A DNA stretch of 64,000 nucleotides, taken from assembly GCF_000003195.3 (NCBI RefSeq), contig NC_012873.2:18118117-18182116 (forward strand), read 5' to 3'. The DNA is from Sorghum bicolor. Its lineage: Eukaryota > Streptophyta > Magnoliopsida > Poales > Poaceae. The first letter of the stretch is position 1. Each line of letters starts with the position of its first letter. The notes below the pieces were generated by a model. The model did not search any database and had not been told where the DNA came from. It saw only the letters and a list, made by a program, of their open reading frames with translations. Below, piece by piece: positions 20,245-31,224 of this stretch. The translations under genes and the position numbers were made by a program.

Positions 20245-20250
20245 CATCTT

Positions 20251-20269
20251 TTGGCACGCCCGGTGGGAC
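20251..20269 (+). other. E2 primer binding site
   Basis: TTGGCACGCCCGGTGGGAC, six bases after the 5' LTR; in the position and style of the E1/E3/E4 primer site but a different sequence, so a different tRNA or isoacceptor is likely. Confidence 0.65.
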
Positions 20270-20290
20270 AGATTCAAGATCAAGATCAAC

Positions 20291-22897
20291 ATGTCGATCT
20301 CTGACCTCGATCAAGACAACGTCATCCCCGTGACGGAAGCCAACCTCAAGGATGAGCAGAAGCAAGCTATTGCCCAAGCCATGGAAGAGTTCAAGCAGCA
20401 ATGCCTGAAGTCTTTCAGCATAAACAGGAGCGGCGAAGTGGTCCAGAAAGATGCACTGCCGGCACCACGGCAGGTCACCTTTGACGCCAATCCTGGCAAG
20501 CTTCAAGACATGGTTGACAATGCCATCAATCGAGCGCTGATTAACCAAGCTGGTGTACTGTCTAATACGGTTTTCAACGCCATGGCAAGAACCTTCAAGG
20601 AAGGACAAATCCCGCCGGATTATGTGGGCCCTTCCCATCATCAACCCACGGCACCAGAGGTCACGGCTCCATCGGCTGCCTTGACGAGTGCAAGTGCACA
20701 GTCTGCCGTCCCTCCAAGTACATTGGGGACTACTGGTGCACTATCTATGCCGATGGCAACCAACCCACAAATTTCAGTTGGGCAGCATAAACTGACAACA
20801 GATATGTTGGCATCGGCAATGTCGGGGTTAACTCTTCCTCCCAACTGGTGGGGTTATGGTATGCCTCCAGAGTTGACGCCGGGAACATCACAGATAACTG
20901 ACATGAGGGGCAAAACTCCTATGACATCGGCACCTTCCAATGTGCCGGTGAACCAGAGTCCTCGGTATACCACAACTACTACTGCAAGGCCTCACACTGG
21001 AAATCCTCAAGATTCAATGTTCCAGATGCCCAACGCATCGGCAGAGTCAATGCTGATGCAACAGAGGCCTATGGCCCAGTCGGGGTATGTCAATTCAACG
21101 ACGATACCCAATTACCAATCATCGGCAGCACCTATGCCGATGAACGCTAATAATGGATGGCTTGGACAGCAAGCCTTTCCACAGTCGCCCCAGCAGGGTT
21201 ATCAGACTACGGGGTTCCAGCAAGGGCAGGTTCATCCCGGGTTCCAAGGTCAGGGAATTCCCAACCAGCCAATAAATTTTGGACAGCAACTCGGAGGACA
21301 GCCAATCGGTGAACAGCAGTTTGGTAGTCCGCAGATTGGAGGACAGGTGACCAATACGATGTTCCATACAGGTCACGTCCCAAACAGACACGTGGAGGTT
21401 CGCCACCAAGTGCCGGATCCGCAGCCGCCTCATCGGCAAGATGCCGATGCTTATTGGGCCGATAAGATTGCTGAAGTAATGAGGGAACAATTTGGGATAA
21501 AACCCAAAGTCAACACTTATTCTTATCGGACACCGTATCCTCCAGCGTATGATTTGATCCCGCTTCCACATCGGTACAAGGTACCAGATTTTACAAAGTT
21601 TTCCGGACAAGACGACACGTCAACCATGGAGCATGTCAACAGGTTCATTATTCAATGTGGAGAGGCTGGTAACAGGGACGAATTAAGGGTTCGTTTATTT
21701 TCGTCATCACTGTCTGGATCGGCCTTTACTTGGTTCATATCGTTACCTCCCAACTCGGTAATTACTTGGGCCGATCTAGAGAAGCAATTCCACAGATACT
21801 TCTTCTCGAGGGTCCATGAGAAGAAGATCACCGACTTGGTTAAGTTGAGGCAACGTAATGATGAGTCGGTTGAGGGATTTGTGCAGAGGATACGGGAGGT
21901 CAAGAATAAATGCTATAGCCTGGTTCTGGATGATCGGCAGCTAGCCGATTTGGCTTTCCAGGGTTTGTTGCCACATATCAGGGATAAGTATGCATCTCAA
22001 GAGTTCGAGAGTTTAAGTCATTTGGTGCAGAGGATATCTGATCAAGACATCAAGCCTTTCGAGCCTAAGAGGGCATGGAATAAGAAAGTGTCATTTGTTG
22101 ACGAAGCAACAAGCTCAGATTCCGACGAGGAACCAGTAATCGGTTTGGCAGAGTGGGTAAAAAACAAGAAGCCGATGTCTTGTCCTTTTGGGCAGAAAGA
22201 ACCAGAGAAGTTTGCCTTTGACACCGCCAAGGCCGATAGGATATTTGACTTTCTACTTCAGGAAGGTCAAATCAAACTGTCACCTAACCATGTGATCCCG
22301 TCGGCAGAAGAGTTGAAGAGGATGAGATATTGCAAGTGGCATAATGCAACTTCACATGACACCAACGAGTGCAAAGTATTCAGACAACAGCTGCAATCGG
22401 CTATAGAGTCGGGGAGAATCAAGTTTGACAGTTCTAAAGCCCAGAAGCCGATGAAGATAGACCAACATCCTTTCCCGACAAACATGTTGGACGCTAAGGG
22501 GAAGGGTAAGGTCTTAACGTCGGAGACAGCTGAGAAGAGTGCATCGGTAGATCCTCAGCATCAAGTTACTACCACCGATGCAAGAAGTAAGGGCTTGGTC
22601 CAGGAAGGAACTAGCTCAGGAAGACTTCCTCGGTCTGGTATTGTCATAACTCATAGAAGGCCTCGAGAGAGATGGCAACAACGGGAAGATCGATATCGGC
22701 ACCAGCAGGAAGATTATCAACGGGAAGAAGAAAGACGCCGACAGGAGTGGAATCGGCACAGGGATCATTGGAATTGCCCATTCTTCATCCATTGTTGGGA
22801 GGAAAATATCAAGCTTCCTACTGTCAGAGACTGCCCTGAATGCAACGGTTATGATCGGTATGATAGGAACGATCGGCGTTATCATGATGATGAATGA
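20291..22897 (+). CDS. E2 Gag, ending at an in-frame TGA
   Basis: The start is the first ATG after the primer site (MSISDLDQDN). Residues from about 290 to 350 are Gln/Gly/Pro-rich low complexity (GQQAFPQSPQQGYQTTGFQQ). The retrotransposon gag core lies at about 21680-22010 (FTWFISLPPNSVITWADLEK, FHRYFFSRVHEKKITDL, FVQRIREVKNKC). A Cys/His cluster (YCKWHNATSHDTNEC) lies at about 22327-22370. The C-terminal tail is basic and rich in Arg/Tyr/Asp. The TGA at 22895-22897 is followed by an open frame in the same register through the protease, so either a single nonsense mutation has separated gag from pro or it is a recoding stop. The related families in this window have no stop here, which favours mutation. 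Confidence 0.88.
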   Translation: MSISDLDQDNVIPVTEANLKDEQKQAIAQAMEEFKQQCLKSFSINRSGEVVQKDALPAPRQVTFDANPGKLQDMVDNAINRALINQAGVLSNTVFNAMARTFKEGQIPPDYVGPSHHQPTAPEVTAPSAALTSASAQSAVPPSTLGTTGALSMPMATNPQISVGQHKLTTDMLASAMSGLTLPPNWWGYGMPPELTPGTSQITDMRGKTPMTSAPSNVPVNQSPRYTTTTTARPHTGNPQDSMFQMPNASAESMLMQQRPMAQSGYVNSTTIPNYQSSAAPMPMNANNGWLGQQAFPQSPQQGYQTTGFQQGQVHPGFQGQGIPNQPINFGQQLGGQPIGEQQFGSPQIGGQVTNTMFHTGHVPNRHVEVRHQVPDPQPPHRQDADAYWADKIAEVMREQFGIKPKVNTYSYRTPYPPAYDLIPLPHRYKVPDFTKFSGQDDTSTMEHVNRFIIQCGEAGNRDELRVRLFSSSLSGSAFTWFISLPPNSVITWADLEKQFHRYFFSRVHEKKITDLVKLRQRNDESVEGFVQRIREVKNKCYSLVLDDRQLADLAFQGLLPHIRDKYASQEFESLSHLVQRISDQDIKPFEPKRAWNKKVSFVDEATSSDSDEEPVIGLAEWVKNKKPMSCPFGQKEPEKFAFDTAKADRIFDFLLQEGQIKLSPNHVIPSAEELKRMRYCKWHNATSHDTNECKVFRQQLQSAIESGRIKFDSSKAQKPMKIDQHPFPTNMLDAKGKGKVLTSETAEKSASVDPQHQVTTTDARSKGLVQEGTSSGRLPRSGIVITHRRPRERWQQREDRYRHQQEDYQREEERRRQEWNRHRDHWNCPFFIHCWEENIKLPTVRDCPECNGYDRYDRNDRRYHDDE

Positions 22898-23938
22898 CGA
22901 TTTAATGGGCCAATCAGAGGAAGGGCGTCAGTTCATGATCGGCTGGGGGGCAGGCTTAGTGTTCACGATCGGCTCGGTGACCGTGTCCAGTATTTTCCCA
23001 GGAACCAGGAAGAGCTTGAGGAAATGGCTAATGCGCGGGTTCCCGATGAGTTCATATTTTGCAGAGATGCTAACACACATCGTATGGAGTCAAGGGAGAA
23101 CCGACGCCCGGCAGTAAGGCAAAGGCCACTTCCTCCATGGTGCCCTCAAGGATTAACCAAGACACAGAAAAGGAGGTTGCAACGAGAAAGGCAAGAGGAG
23201 TTCAATAAAGGAGAGAGTTCTGAAAGTCAGCAGCCGGCAGACACTAAGAAGGAAGGTCCATCGGCAGGCGTCAACATGGTATTCATGTTGCCGATGGAGT
23301 TTCTTGCACCAGCCAGTGACGATGAGTTGGGATTTTCTGATCAGATAGCTCAGTTGGCTCTGGATCCGATGACGACTATCTTTGAGAAACCTGCCGATAA
23401 CGAGAGGCAGCATCTTAAAGCTTTGTTCCTCAAAGGGAGGGTTGATGGGCAGCCAATGACTAAGATCCTAGTTGATGGTGGAGCTGCTATTAATATTATG
23501 CCGTATGCAGTATATCGGAAGCTTGGGAAAGGGGATCAAGATTTGACCAAGACCGATATGATGCTCAAAGACTTTGAGGGAAACGTGTCTCCGGTCAAGG
23601 GGGCGATATGTGCAGAGTTGACCATCGGCAGCAAAACCTTGCCGACAACCTTTTTCGTGATCAGCGGAAAAGGTGCCTACAATTTATTATTGGGGAGAGA
23701 TTGGATTCATGCCAATTGTTGTGTCCCATCTACAATGCATCAGTGCTTGGTTCAGTGGGTAGGTGACAAGATTGAGATCGTCCCAGGGGATTCTTCTTAT
23801 GTTATCGCATCGGCAGAAGCGGATACTTATGAAAAGACTAGGTGCATTTCAGGAGAAGTTTGGGAGAAAGATTTTCTCAAAGTTGCCGATTATGAGATTC
23901 CACCGATCCAAGCAGTCGGTTCTGACGACGGTTTTTAA
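22898..23938 (+). CDS. E2 protease segment of gag-pro
   Basis: Same frame as gag, after the TGA. It contains a Cys/His-poor linker, a basic segment (QKRRLQRERQEEF) and the aspartic protease with active site DGGAAINIMP at about 23473-23505 and C-terminal LLLGRDWIH. Without the upstream TGA it would be the C-terminus of a Gag-Pro polyprotein; the first ATG in the segment is at 23024. It ends GGT TTT TAA at 23930-23938, and the pol frame begins at ATG 23938, overlapping the stop by one base (TAATG). Confidence 0.85.
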   Translation, partial: RFNGPIRGRASVHDRLGGRLSVHDRLGDRVQYFPRNQEELEEMANARVPDEFIFCRDANTHRMESRENRRPAVRQRPLPPWCPQGLTKTQKRRLQRERQEEFNKGESSESQQPADTKKEGPSAGVNMVFMLPMEFLAPASDDELGFSDQIAQLALDPMTTIFEKPADNERQHLKALFLKGRVDGQPMTKILVDGGAAINIMPYAVYRKLGKGDQDLTKTDMMLKDFEGNVSPVKGAICAELTIGSKTLPTTFFVISGKGAYNLLLGRDWIHANCCVPSTMHQCLVQWVGDKIEIVPGDSSYVIASAEADTYEKTRCISGEVWEKDFLKVADYEIPPIQAVGSDDGF

Positions 23939-23940
23939 TG
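23930..23940 (+). promoter_or_regulatory. E2 protease-pol junction, slippery T run and TAATG overlap
   Basis: The sequence is GGTTTTTAATG. Protease ends in codons GGT TTT TAA. Pol is in the -1 frame, open only from 23926, and its first ATG shares the A of the stop. A -1 slip of TTT on the T run, or termination-reinitiation at TAATG, would both connect the frames. Unlike E1/E3/E4 there is no UAG here. Confidence 0.45.
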
Positions 23941-26900
23941 GATAGATTCGCCGATGATGGAAAATTAGGCCAGGGATTCACATCGGCCGATGATTTGGTA
24001 GAAGTAGATATAGGTAGTGGTGATAAGCCTAGGCCTACTTTTATTAGTGCTAAACTAGATCCTGAGTGTAAACGGCAATTAACTAGTTTGTTAAAGGAAT
24101 ATAAAGATTGCTTTGCTTGGGATTATACAGAGATGCCTGGTTTAGACCGATCAATTGTTGAACATCGGTTACCCATCAAGTCTGGATTTCGGCCACATCA
24201 GCAACCAGCCCGCCGATGTAATCCTAACATTCTACCTGATATTAAGGCCGAAATCACTAAACTTATTGAAGCTAAGTTTATTCGGCAGTGTCGGTATGCC
24301 GAATGGATTTCCAATGTCGTCCCGGTTTACAAGAAGAACGGGAAGCTTCGGGTGTGCATTGATTTCAGGAATCTCAATAAAGCTACGCCGATGGATGGAT
24401 ACCCAATGCCTGTCGCCGATCTACTGGTTGATGCTGCGGCTGGCCATCGGGTCATCAGCTTCATGGATGGTAATGCGGGTTACAATCAAATATTCATGGC
24501 AGAAGAGGATATTCCAAAAACCGCATTCAGGTGTCCTGGTCATGTTGGACTATTTGAATGGATAGTCATGACTTTTGGGTTAAGGAATGCTGGTGCTACT
24601 TATCAAAGGGCCATGAATTTTATATTTCATGAGTTCATCGGCAAGATCGTAGAAATTTATATTGATGATGTGGTGGTCAAGTCTGGAGATTTCTCAAAGC
24701 ATCTTGCCGATTTACGAAGAGTGTTGGAGTGCACAAGGAAGCATGGATTGAAGATGAATCCCAACAAGTGTGCATTTGGTGTATCGGCAGGGCAGTTTCT
24801 TGGTTTCATGGTACATTAGAGGGGTATTGAAATTAGTCGAAGATCTATTGATGCCATCAATAAAATAGTGGCCCCTACCAATAAAACCGAGCTCCAATCT
24901 TTGATCGGCAAAGTGAATTTTATCAGAAGATTTATATCGAATTTATCTGGGAGAATTCGTGCTTTCAGTCCTCTTCTAAAATTGAGAGCCGATCAGGAGT
25001 TTGTGTGGAGAGAAGAACAGCAGTTGGCTCTAGATGAAATCAAAAAGTATCTAGTAAATCCTCCAGTTTTAGTTCCACCTCAACAAGGGAAACCCTTCAA
25101 ATTATATTTATCTACCGATGGATCGGTTATCGGCTCAGCTTTGGTTCAGGAATTTGAAGGGAAAGAGAGAGTAATTTATTATTTGAGTAGGAGGTTGATT
25201 GATGCTGAAACCAGGTATTCGGCCACCGAGAAGCTGTGCTTATGCTTATATTTTTCATGTATCAAGCTAAGACATTACCTATTGTCGGCCGAATGTGCTG
25301 TTGTTTGCAAAGATGACGTAGTCCGATACATGCTATCTATGCCAATTATGAGTGGAAGGATCGGTAAATGGATTTTAGCGCTGTCGGAATTCGATTTGCG
25401 TTACGAATCGGCTAAGGCGGTCAAAGGGCAGGTTATGGCCGATTTTGTGACTCAACATTGCGGCCTAGTGGAAACCTTGGAAATTGCACCCTGGACGCTC
25501 TTCTTTGATGGATCTACCTGTGACCGGGGAGCAGGAATCGGCATTGTCTTAGTTTCTCCTAAGGGGAGGAAGTATGAATTTTCCTTACCGATTGTTGCTA
25601 CATCAACAAATAATCAGGCTGAGTATCAAGCTCTGATCAAGGGATTGGAGTTGTTAAGAGAAGTTCGTGCTGATGCTGTTGAGGTATTCGGGGATTCCAT
25701 GTTGGTTATAAATCAATTGGCCGGAAGCTATGAATGCCGAAGTGAAGTTCTCATAACCTATTTCGAGAAAAGTATGCAACTGTTAAAGGAATTCAAGAAC
25801 TTCCGATTGGAGCATGTTCCCCGATTGCATAATGAGGACGCTAATCGGTTAGCCCAGCATGCCTCAGGATATCAGCCAATGATTAATGCAACATCGGCAG
25901 TCAGTGCCGGTGACTGGAGGAAAGAGATTGTCGACTATCTAGAAGATCCATCTAAGAAAGTTGGAAGACGGGTTCGATTTCAAGCGACCAAGTATGTGCT
26001 CCTTGAAAATGAATTGTATTATCGAACTATCGACGGAATTCTTCTCCGATGCTTGGGTGATGATGAAGCCAGAAGTTTAATGGGGGAAATCCATGAAGGA
26101 GTGTGTGGAGCGCTTCAGTCAGCTTTCAAGATGAAGTGGATGATTCGAAGGAATGGATATTTTTGGCCAACCATACTTGAAGATTGTTTTAAATATTTCA
26201 AGGGATGTCAAGGTTGTCAAAAGTTCAGTAATATCCAGAGAGCACCCGCATCGGCTATGAATCCTATAATAAAACCTTGGCCGTTCCGGGGGTGGGCCAT
26301 CGATCTGATCGGCCAGATTTATCCACCATCTAGCAAAGGGCATAAGTTCATTCTAGTTGCCACTGACTATTTCACTAAGTGGGTCGAAGCTATTCCCTTG
26401 AAGAAAGTCACATCGGCCAATATGATTGATTTTGTGAAGGAGCATATTATTTACCGATTTGGGATTCCCCAAACGATTACTACCGATCAGGGCACCATGT
26501 TCACGTCAGGGGAGTTCGATGAATTCGCCATCGGTATGGGAATTAAAGTGTTGAATTCCTCTCCTTACTATGCTCAAGCCAACGGGCAGGCCGAAGCGTC
26601 TAACAAAGGAATTATCAAGCTTATTAAACGAAAGATTGAAGAAAACCCTAGGCGGTGGCATACAGTGTTAAATGAAGCACTGTGGTCTTATCGGATGGCT
26701 TGCCATGGATCAACCAAGGTGTCACCCTATCAATTGGTGTATGGACATGATGCGGTATTGCCTTGGGAGATTAAGGCTGGATCTAGGCGATTATCTTTTC
26801 AAGATCAATTGGCTGCCGATGATTATGCCACTTTGATGACCGATGAGTTAGATGATTTAGCAGGACATCGGTTAAAAGCCTTAATGAGTATAGAAGAAAA

Positions 26901-27171
26901 TAAGAAGAGAGTTGCTAGATGGTATGATAAAAAAGTAAAGACTAAGGAGTTTGCCGATGGGGATTTGGTATGGAAGTTGATTTTGCCAGTCGGGACTAAA
27001 AGTTCGAAGTTTGGGAAGTGGTCTCCTAATTGGGAAGGTCCTTATCGGATAAGACACTCAGCTCCTGGTAATGCCTATATTCTAGAAACTCTCGAAGGAG
27101 TTGAATTTCCCAGAGCATTAAATGGCAAATATTTGAAGAAGTACTACCCCAGCATATGGATCGACGCATAA
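23938..27171 (+). CDS. E2 Pol (RT, dual RNase H, integrase), with one internal TAG
   Basis: A single frame from ATG 23938 to 27171 interrupted only by TAG at 24817-24819, shortly after the RT palm. RT motifs: [45 protein letters not shown] and YIDDVVVKS (24658). RNase H 1 lies at about 25090-25440. The second, archaeal-like RNase H lies at about 25495-25860 (FFDGSTCDRGAGIG, NNQAEYQAL, GDSMLVINQL). Integrase core: WAIDLIG, TTDQGTMFTS and NGQAEASNKG. In the integrase zinc region the His expected after HEGVCG is Leu (GALQSAF), while both Cys (CQGCQ) remain. Ends KYLKKYYPS. The single stop makes this copy non-autonomous; otherwise it is well preserved. Confidence 0.9.
24817..24819 (+). other. TAG nonsense codon in E2 pol
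   Basis: It lies in the conserved stretch after LGFMVH and before RGIEISR, where relatives have no stop. The frame is intact on both sides. Best read as a point mutation inactivating this copy. Confidence 0.8.
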
Positions 27172-27316
27172 AAGTTTAAGTGCCGATAACACTCCTATCG
27201 GCTGGATTTAAATGTTCGAGGGCAGACTTAATGTTTCAAAAGATGCCGATAACAGTCTTATCGGCTAGACTAAAAGCTGAAGGCGGAAAAACAAAGGTGT
27301 GTCGCCGATGAAAGCT
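27172..27316. other. E2 short intergenic spacer between converging genes
   Basis: Only 145 bp separate the stop of pol from the stop of the opposite-strand gene. It contains two copies of tgccgataac...tatcggct, each an 8-base inverted repeat (GCCGATAA...TTATCGGC type). Sense and opposite-strand transcripts must overlap here unless both are cleaved within it. Confidence 0.6.
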
Positions 27317-30300
27317 TCAGATGCTCAGCAGCGCTTGGATTGCTGATATGGCGCGCAGCCGAATCTGGTTGGCTGTCTCTATCTCTTTGATATCATCATC
27401 GGCAGAACCTTCAATCGGCTTCAGCTTCCTCTTCAGTTGCAGCGCTTTGCGACCATGGACGTTTCGTTCTTGTTCAAGATGCTTGATGGTCTCCGGCAGT
27501 TGGCTCTCTTCTTGCTGGGCTTGGGACAGAGCGTCTTCTACTTGCTTGAGTTCAGCCAGTAGAGCTTCTCTTTTTGCCGACAGATCAGACACTTTCTGCT
27601 TCAGTGCATCACCTGAGGACTTTAAGGTGCCGATGTTCTTATGTTTCTCATCGACTAAGAGTTTTTCTTTCATCATTTCCTCAGAAAGCTGGATTTGAGC
27701 AGCTCTATCGGCAAGGCGTCGAGTAGCTCTCTGGTACTGTAGCTGGCGGCTTTCTAGATGTGCAGCATGGAAGAGTGTTTCTTCAGCATCGGCAGGAATT
27801 TGGCCTCTAAGGGTCTTGAACAGGGCCTTGGCTGGGTCAGAATCGTTGACCAATTGAGTTGTGTCTTGATGGAGTATGGCCGATAGCTCCTCCAGCTTAG
27901 CTCTGGCTTCTGCCGATACAATTCCAACTGCCCGAGAGGAGCTTGCTTCCTCGCCTTCTTCTTCGAAGATATCAATAGCGAAGGAGAACAAGCTGTTGGG
28001 AGAATCTTGTTCCTGAAAATAAAAATGAAGTAGGTCAATTTTATGGTCAAAACTTCGGCAGACGATACTGATGGAAAAGTGGATGACTTACTTGCTTCAA
28101 GGCGATTTCTTGCCTTTGACTCAGAGAGGCCGATGGAGCTGCAGGTTGATCGGCAAATGTTGCCGATAGAGCGATATCGCCTGAAAGAAGACAGGAAGGA
28201 TTATAAGAATAAACGAGAATAAGTTTATAGGTAGGAGTATTGTTGAGATATGTTACCCGGAGGAGAAACAACAGTTGCCTGAATCGAGGAAACCGCCGAT
28301 GATGTAACTGTACCTGCCGGGCCAGTTGTTTGTTCACCTGCATCAGCTGATATACCTGCCGTTTGAGGTTCTTCCTGCTGGGGTTCTTCCATCTGTGGTG
28401 CTTCCTGTGTTGGTTGTGGAAATAGTACTTGCTGTGCCTGGACGTCTGGAGAAGAAGGGGAAGATTCCACCGGGATTGGAAACACCGGAGGAGGAGGAGG
28501 AGTTGCCACTTTCTGGCGCTTTGTTCCAGCCTTAGCACCGTGGGTGCCCTTCCTCTTTGGCTGGCTAGACTGGGGGGCATCGGCGCCTTGGCGTTTGACT
28601 TTTGCCGATGCACCAGTTTGCTGCAACAACAAAAAGGAGTTTATGAGTACAGATAGCCGATACAAAGATAAGTCAGCGTAAATGAAAAAGGGTTTTAACA
28701 GATTGCCTTGAAAGCTTGTGCCAGAGTGGAAGCAGTTACCGGTGGTGATGTCTGAGTTTTCCTGGTGGTAACTTTCTTGAGGCGCGCACCCCGGTGCACG
28801 ATGGAAGCCAGAGTGGGAGCATTATGGCCGATTGAGGAGATCGGGCCTGTGGGAATAAGTCGATCGGCTTGCCACTCCTACTAACTGATGGGGGGGTGTT
28901 GTCAATCTGCAAAAGGAATACAGGGGTAAGTTACCGATGGGAGTGATATTGGAAAATGAGACATCGGTTTAAAATACTTACAGTGTCATCAGGGACTTCA
29001 TATTCGGGGTCGATCATGCCGCGGTATGAGAGGGCTGATCTGCAGAACAGATTCTCTTTCCATTCTGCCCACCATAGCTTGTATGCCTGAGTGATAAAGG
29101 CGGCTGGAACCCATTCTGACAGATCTACATCCGTATCAGCATTTGGTGGTAGCTGGGCTACTCGAGTCCACTCGAGGAGGTTGGCGATGGGCTCTCTGGG
29201 CTTTATTACATCGGCATAAGGAAGTGCAATCGGCAATTGGCCGAAAGCTAGCTGGCGAGCTAATGCCGATGGATTATAAAATTCATAGGTTTGGGGAGAG
29301 GTTTTCGTGCTGCCGAAGAAATTCACTGGTATGGCTCTGGGGGTCACGATTGCCATCATCACCTCATTGTCCCTGTCAAGAGCTTCATCAAATGGATTGA
29401 AGGTCAGAGGGAGCATGCTGTCTGGGTCGTCATAAGCCAGCCATGGTCGTTCATCTCTGGCCAGACCCTCATACAGCGTCTCGAAGAATCGGCCGATCTG
29501 ATCCGGAGTGTTCCCTGAACCGGGTAAGACTATAACAGCTTCGCCAAAGTTCAGGGGGGCTCGTGTTGCCGATTCCTCTTCACCCAACACATGATTCTCG
29601 GCTATATCTCTTGGGAAGTGCTGTGAGAACAAGTTGAGATCAAGGCGCTTGTGCTGGTGCAGATTGAGCCACATATTAATAAACCACCAAGGACCTCCCA
29701 AGTTGCCGATGGGTTGGCCAAGCAGGAGTTTCTGGACTACCTGATGAAGAAGGTGATAAACGGCACCGAGCAAATAACGGCCGAGAGGAAATTGGCCGCC
29801 GCTAGCCAGTCTTTCTGCTGCCGATAGATAGACAGAAGTCGGTCCTGCCGATCGACCACAGAATACAAACTTGTCTAGCCACATGTTCAGAAAGGTGGTT
29901 TGCTCCTTTATGGTGACAGGCCCTCTCCCGCGGTACTTCTGGATGTACCCTGACCAACCGCCGATAGCGCGAGTCTCCACTTTAGCACTGGGGGCGGTAT
30001 CAAAAAAATGGGTGCTATCGGCAGAAGATATATCCAACCCAGTAAGCATGGCTACATCGGCAAGGGTAGGAGAAGCAGGGCCGTGGCCAAAAACAAAAGC
30101 GTTGAGAGTGTCTGACCAAAAGTAAGATGCAGCTATCAGCAATGACTCGTTCCTGTGCATATCGGCAATGGACAGCCTAATGCATTGAGCTAATTTCCTC
30201 TCACCCCATTGAACTTCATAAGAGTTGCTGACCCTCAAGAACCAGTCTTTCCACCCTACAGTAGGGCTGGGCCAAGAGCGAAAGGTGTCTTTCCATAGAT

Positions 30301-30587
30301 CTAAAGCAAAGTTTTCAGCTCTAAAGGGAATCCTGTTGGTTTCTGCATTGATAAGGTCGGTCGGATCTGGATCCCCTAGAGGGCCGAGGCATTGAAGATG
30401 TGGTTGATCGGTAGGGATGACAATTTTGTTGGATAACTCCTAGTGTTTTGGGGAATAAAAATACAAAGAAAAAGGAAAAGGAAAATATTCGGTAAGAATG
30501 AATCGCAGATGAACAGGAATGCAAGAAAAAGGTACAGCAGATGAGATGGAAGTCTGACCTCAGGGACGATGAAGCCAACGGCCATCT
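27317..30587 (-). CDS. E2 opposite-strand spliced gene: plant mobile domain plus coiled coil
   Basis: Exon 1 is 30587-30561 (MAVGFIVPE). Exon 2 is 30439-28982 (486 codons, phase 0, acceptor ACTAG|GAG, donor ACT|GTAAGT) and encodes a plant mobile domain (PMD, PF10536-like): FGHGPASPTLADVAMLTGLD, FLNMWLDKFVFC, GGPWWFINMWLNLH. Downstream exons are less certain. A basic/proline-rich region (about 28615-28250) has AKVKRQ and GTKRQKVATPPPPP, likely nuclear localisation. The last exon, 28012-27317, is a coiled coil with heptads and few prolines. PMD proteins occur in plant transposons and in host proteins such as MAIN and MAIL1, which affect transposon silencing. Reading near 28890-28906 is unclear (run of 7 C), so whether this copy is intact is unknown. 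The TATA box lies about 150 bp upstream. Confidence 0.8.
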
Positions 30588-30734
30588 TGTCGTGAAGAGG
30601 ACGCTGGAGGGCACCGGAGTTGATGAAGAAGAATGCTTGTCGGAGATATTGAGGATTGAGAATGGCGCCGCCGCTGGAAAAGTGAAGTTGGATGACAGAA
30701 TGATGCAATGGGGGAGGAGTACCCAAGAAGGAAC

Positions 30735-30742
30735 TATTTATA
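30735..30742 (-). promoter_or_regulatory. TATA box of E2 opposite-strand gene
   Basis: TATAAATA on the minus strand, about 150 bp upstream of the proposed ATG at 30587; equivalent position to those of E1 and E3. Confidence 0.6.
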
Positions 30743-31224
30743 GGACAAGATGGACAAGGGCAAATCTGACTTATTTCTTTGCCGCATCCGAGAAGCCCGA
30801 GGGTACTCAAGTGGATATGGTAACTGTTCGCACGATAATCCAGGGATTGTGCAGGTGATTTGACAGGAAGCGGTCATTATCTAAAGATATTTTACTGTGC
30901 GCGATCTCCTGGTCGGTCCATCGGTGATATTCTATAACGGTCATCCTGCCGATGGGCGGATAGAGGGGAGGTAACCGTTTTTGCGAATCTCCTGGGCAGA
31001 GCATCGGCAGATCTTTGTAACGGTATTGTTGCCGATGTACGACTAAGAGAGATGCCCGTTTAGGAAGTTGGGGATTTCGAGGGATCTGCGGAGGATTAGG
31101 ATCAGAGTTGTCCAGATTGAGGTTGTCGGTTACCAGATTAGGAGCATTAATAGCGGAGAAGACATCATTACTGCAGAGAATTTCGGAGCATTAATAGTTT
31201 TATACTCCGAAACTGGGGGGCATG
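30743..31224. other. E2 promoter-proximal / 3' untranslated region
   Basis: About 480 bp non-coding, containing repeated ...tgccgatg/catcggca... segments spaced about 100 bp apart (30950, 31003, 31031) and ending in the polypurine tract aactgggggg (31211-31220) before the 3' LTR. Confidence 0.6.

Noticed and set aside
21119..21610. Minus-strand frame of 163 codons inside E2 gag
   Set aside because: Shadow of the Gln/Gly-rich gag segment; no homology recognised.
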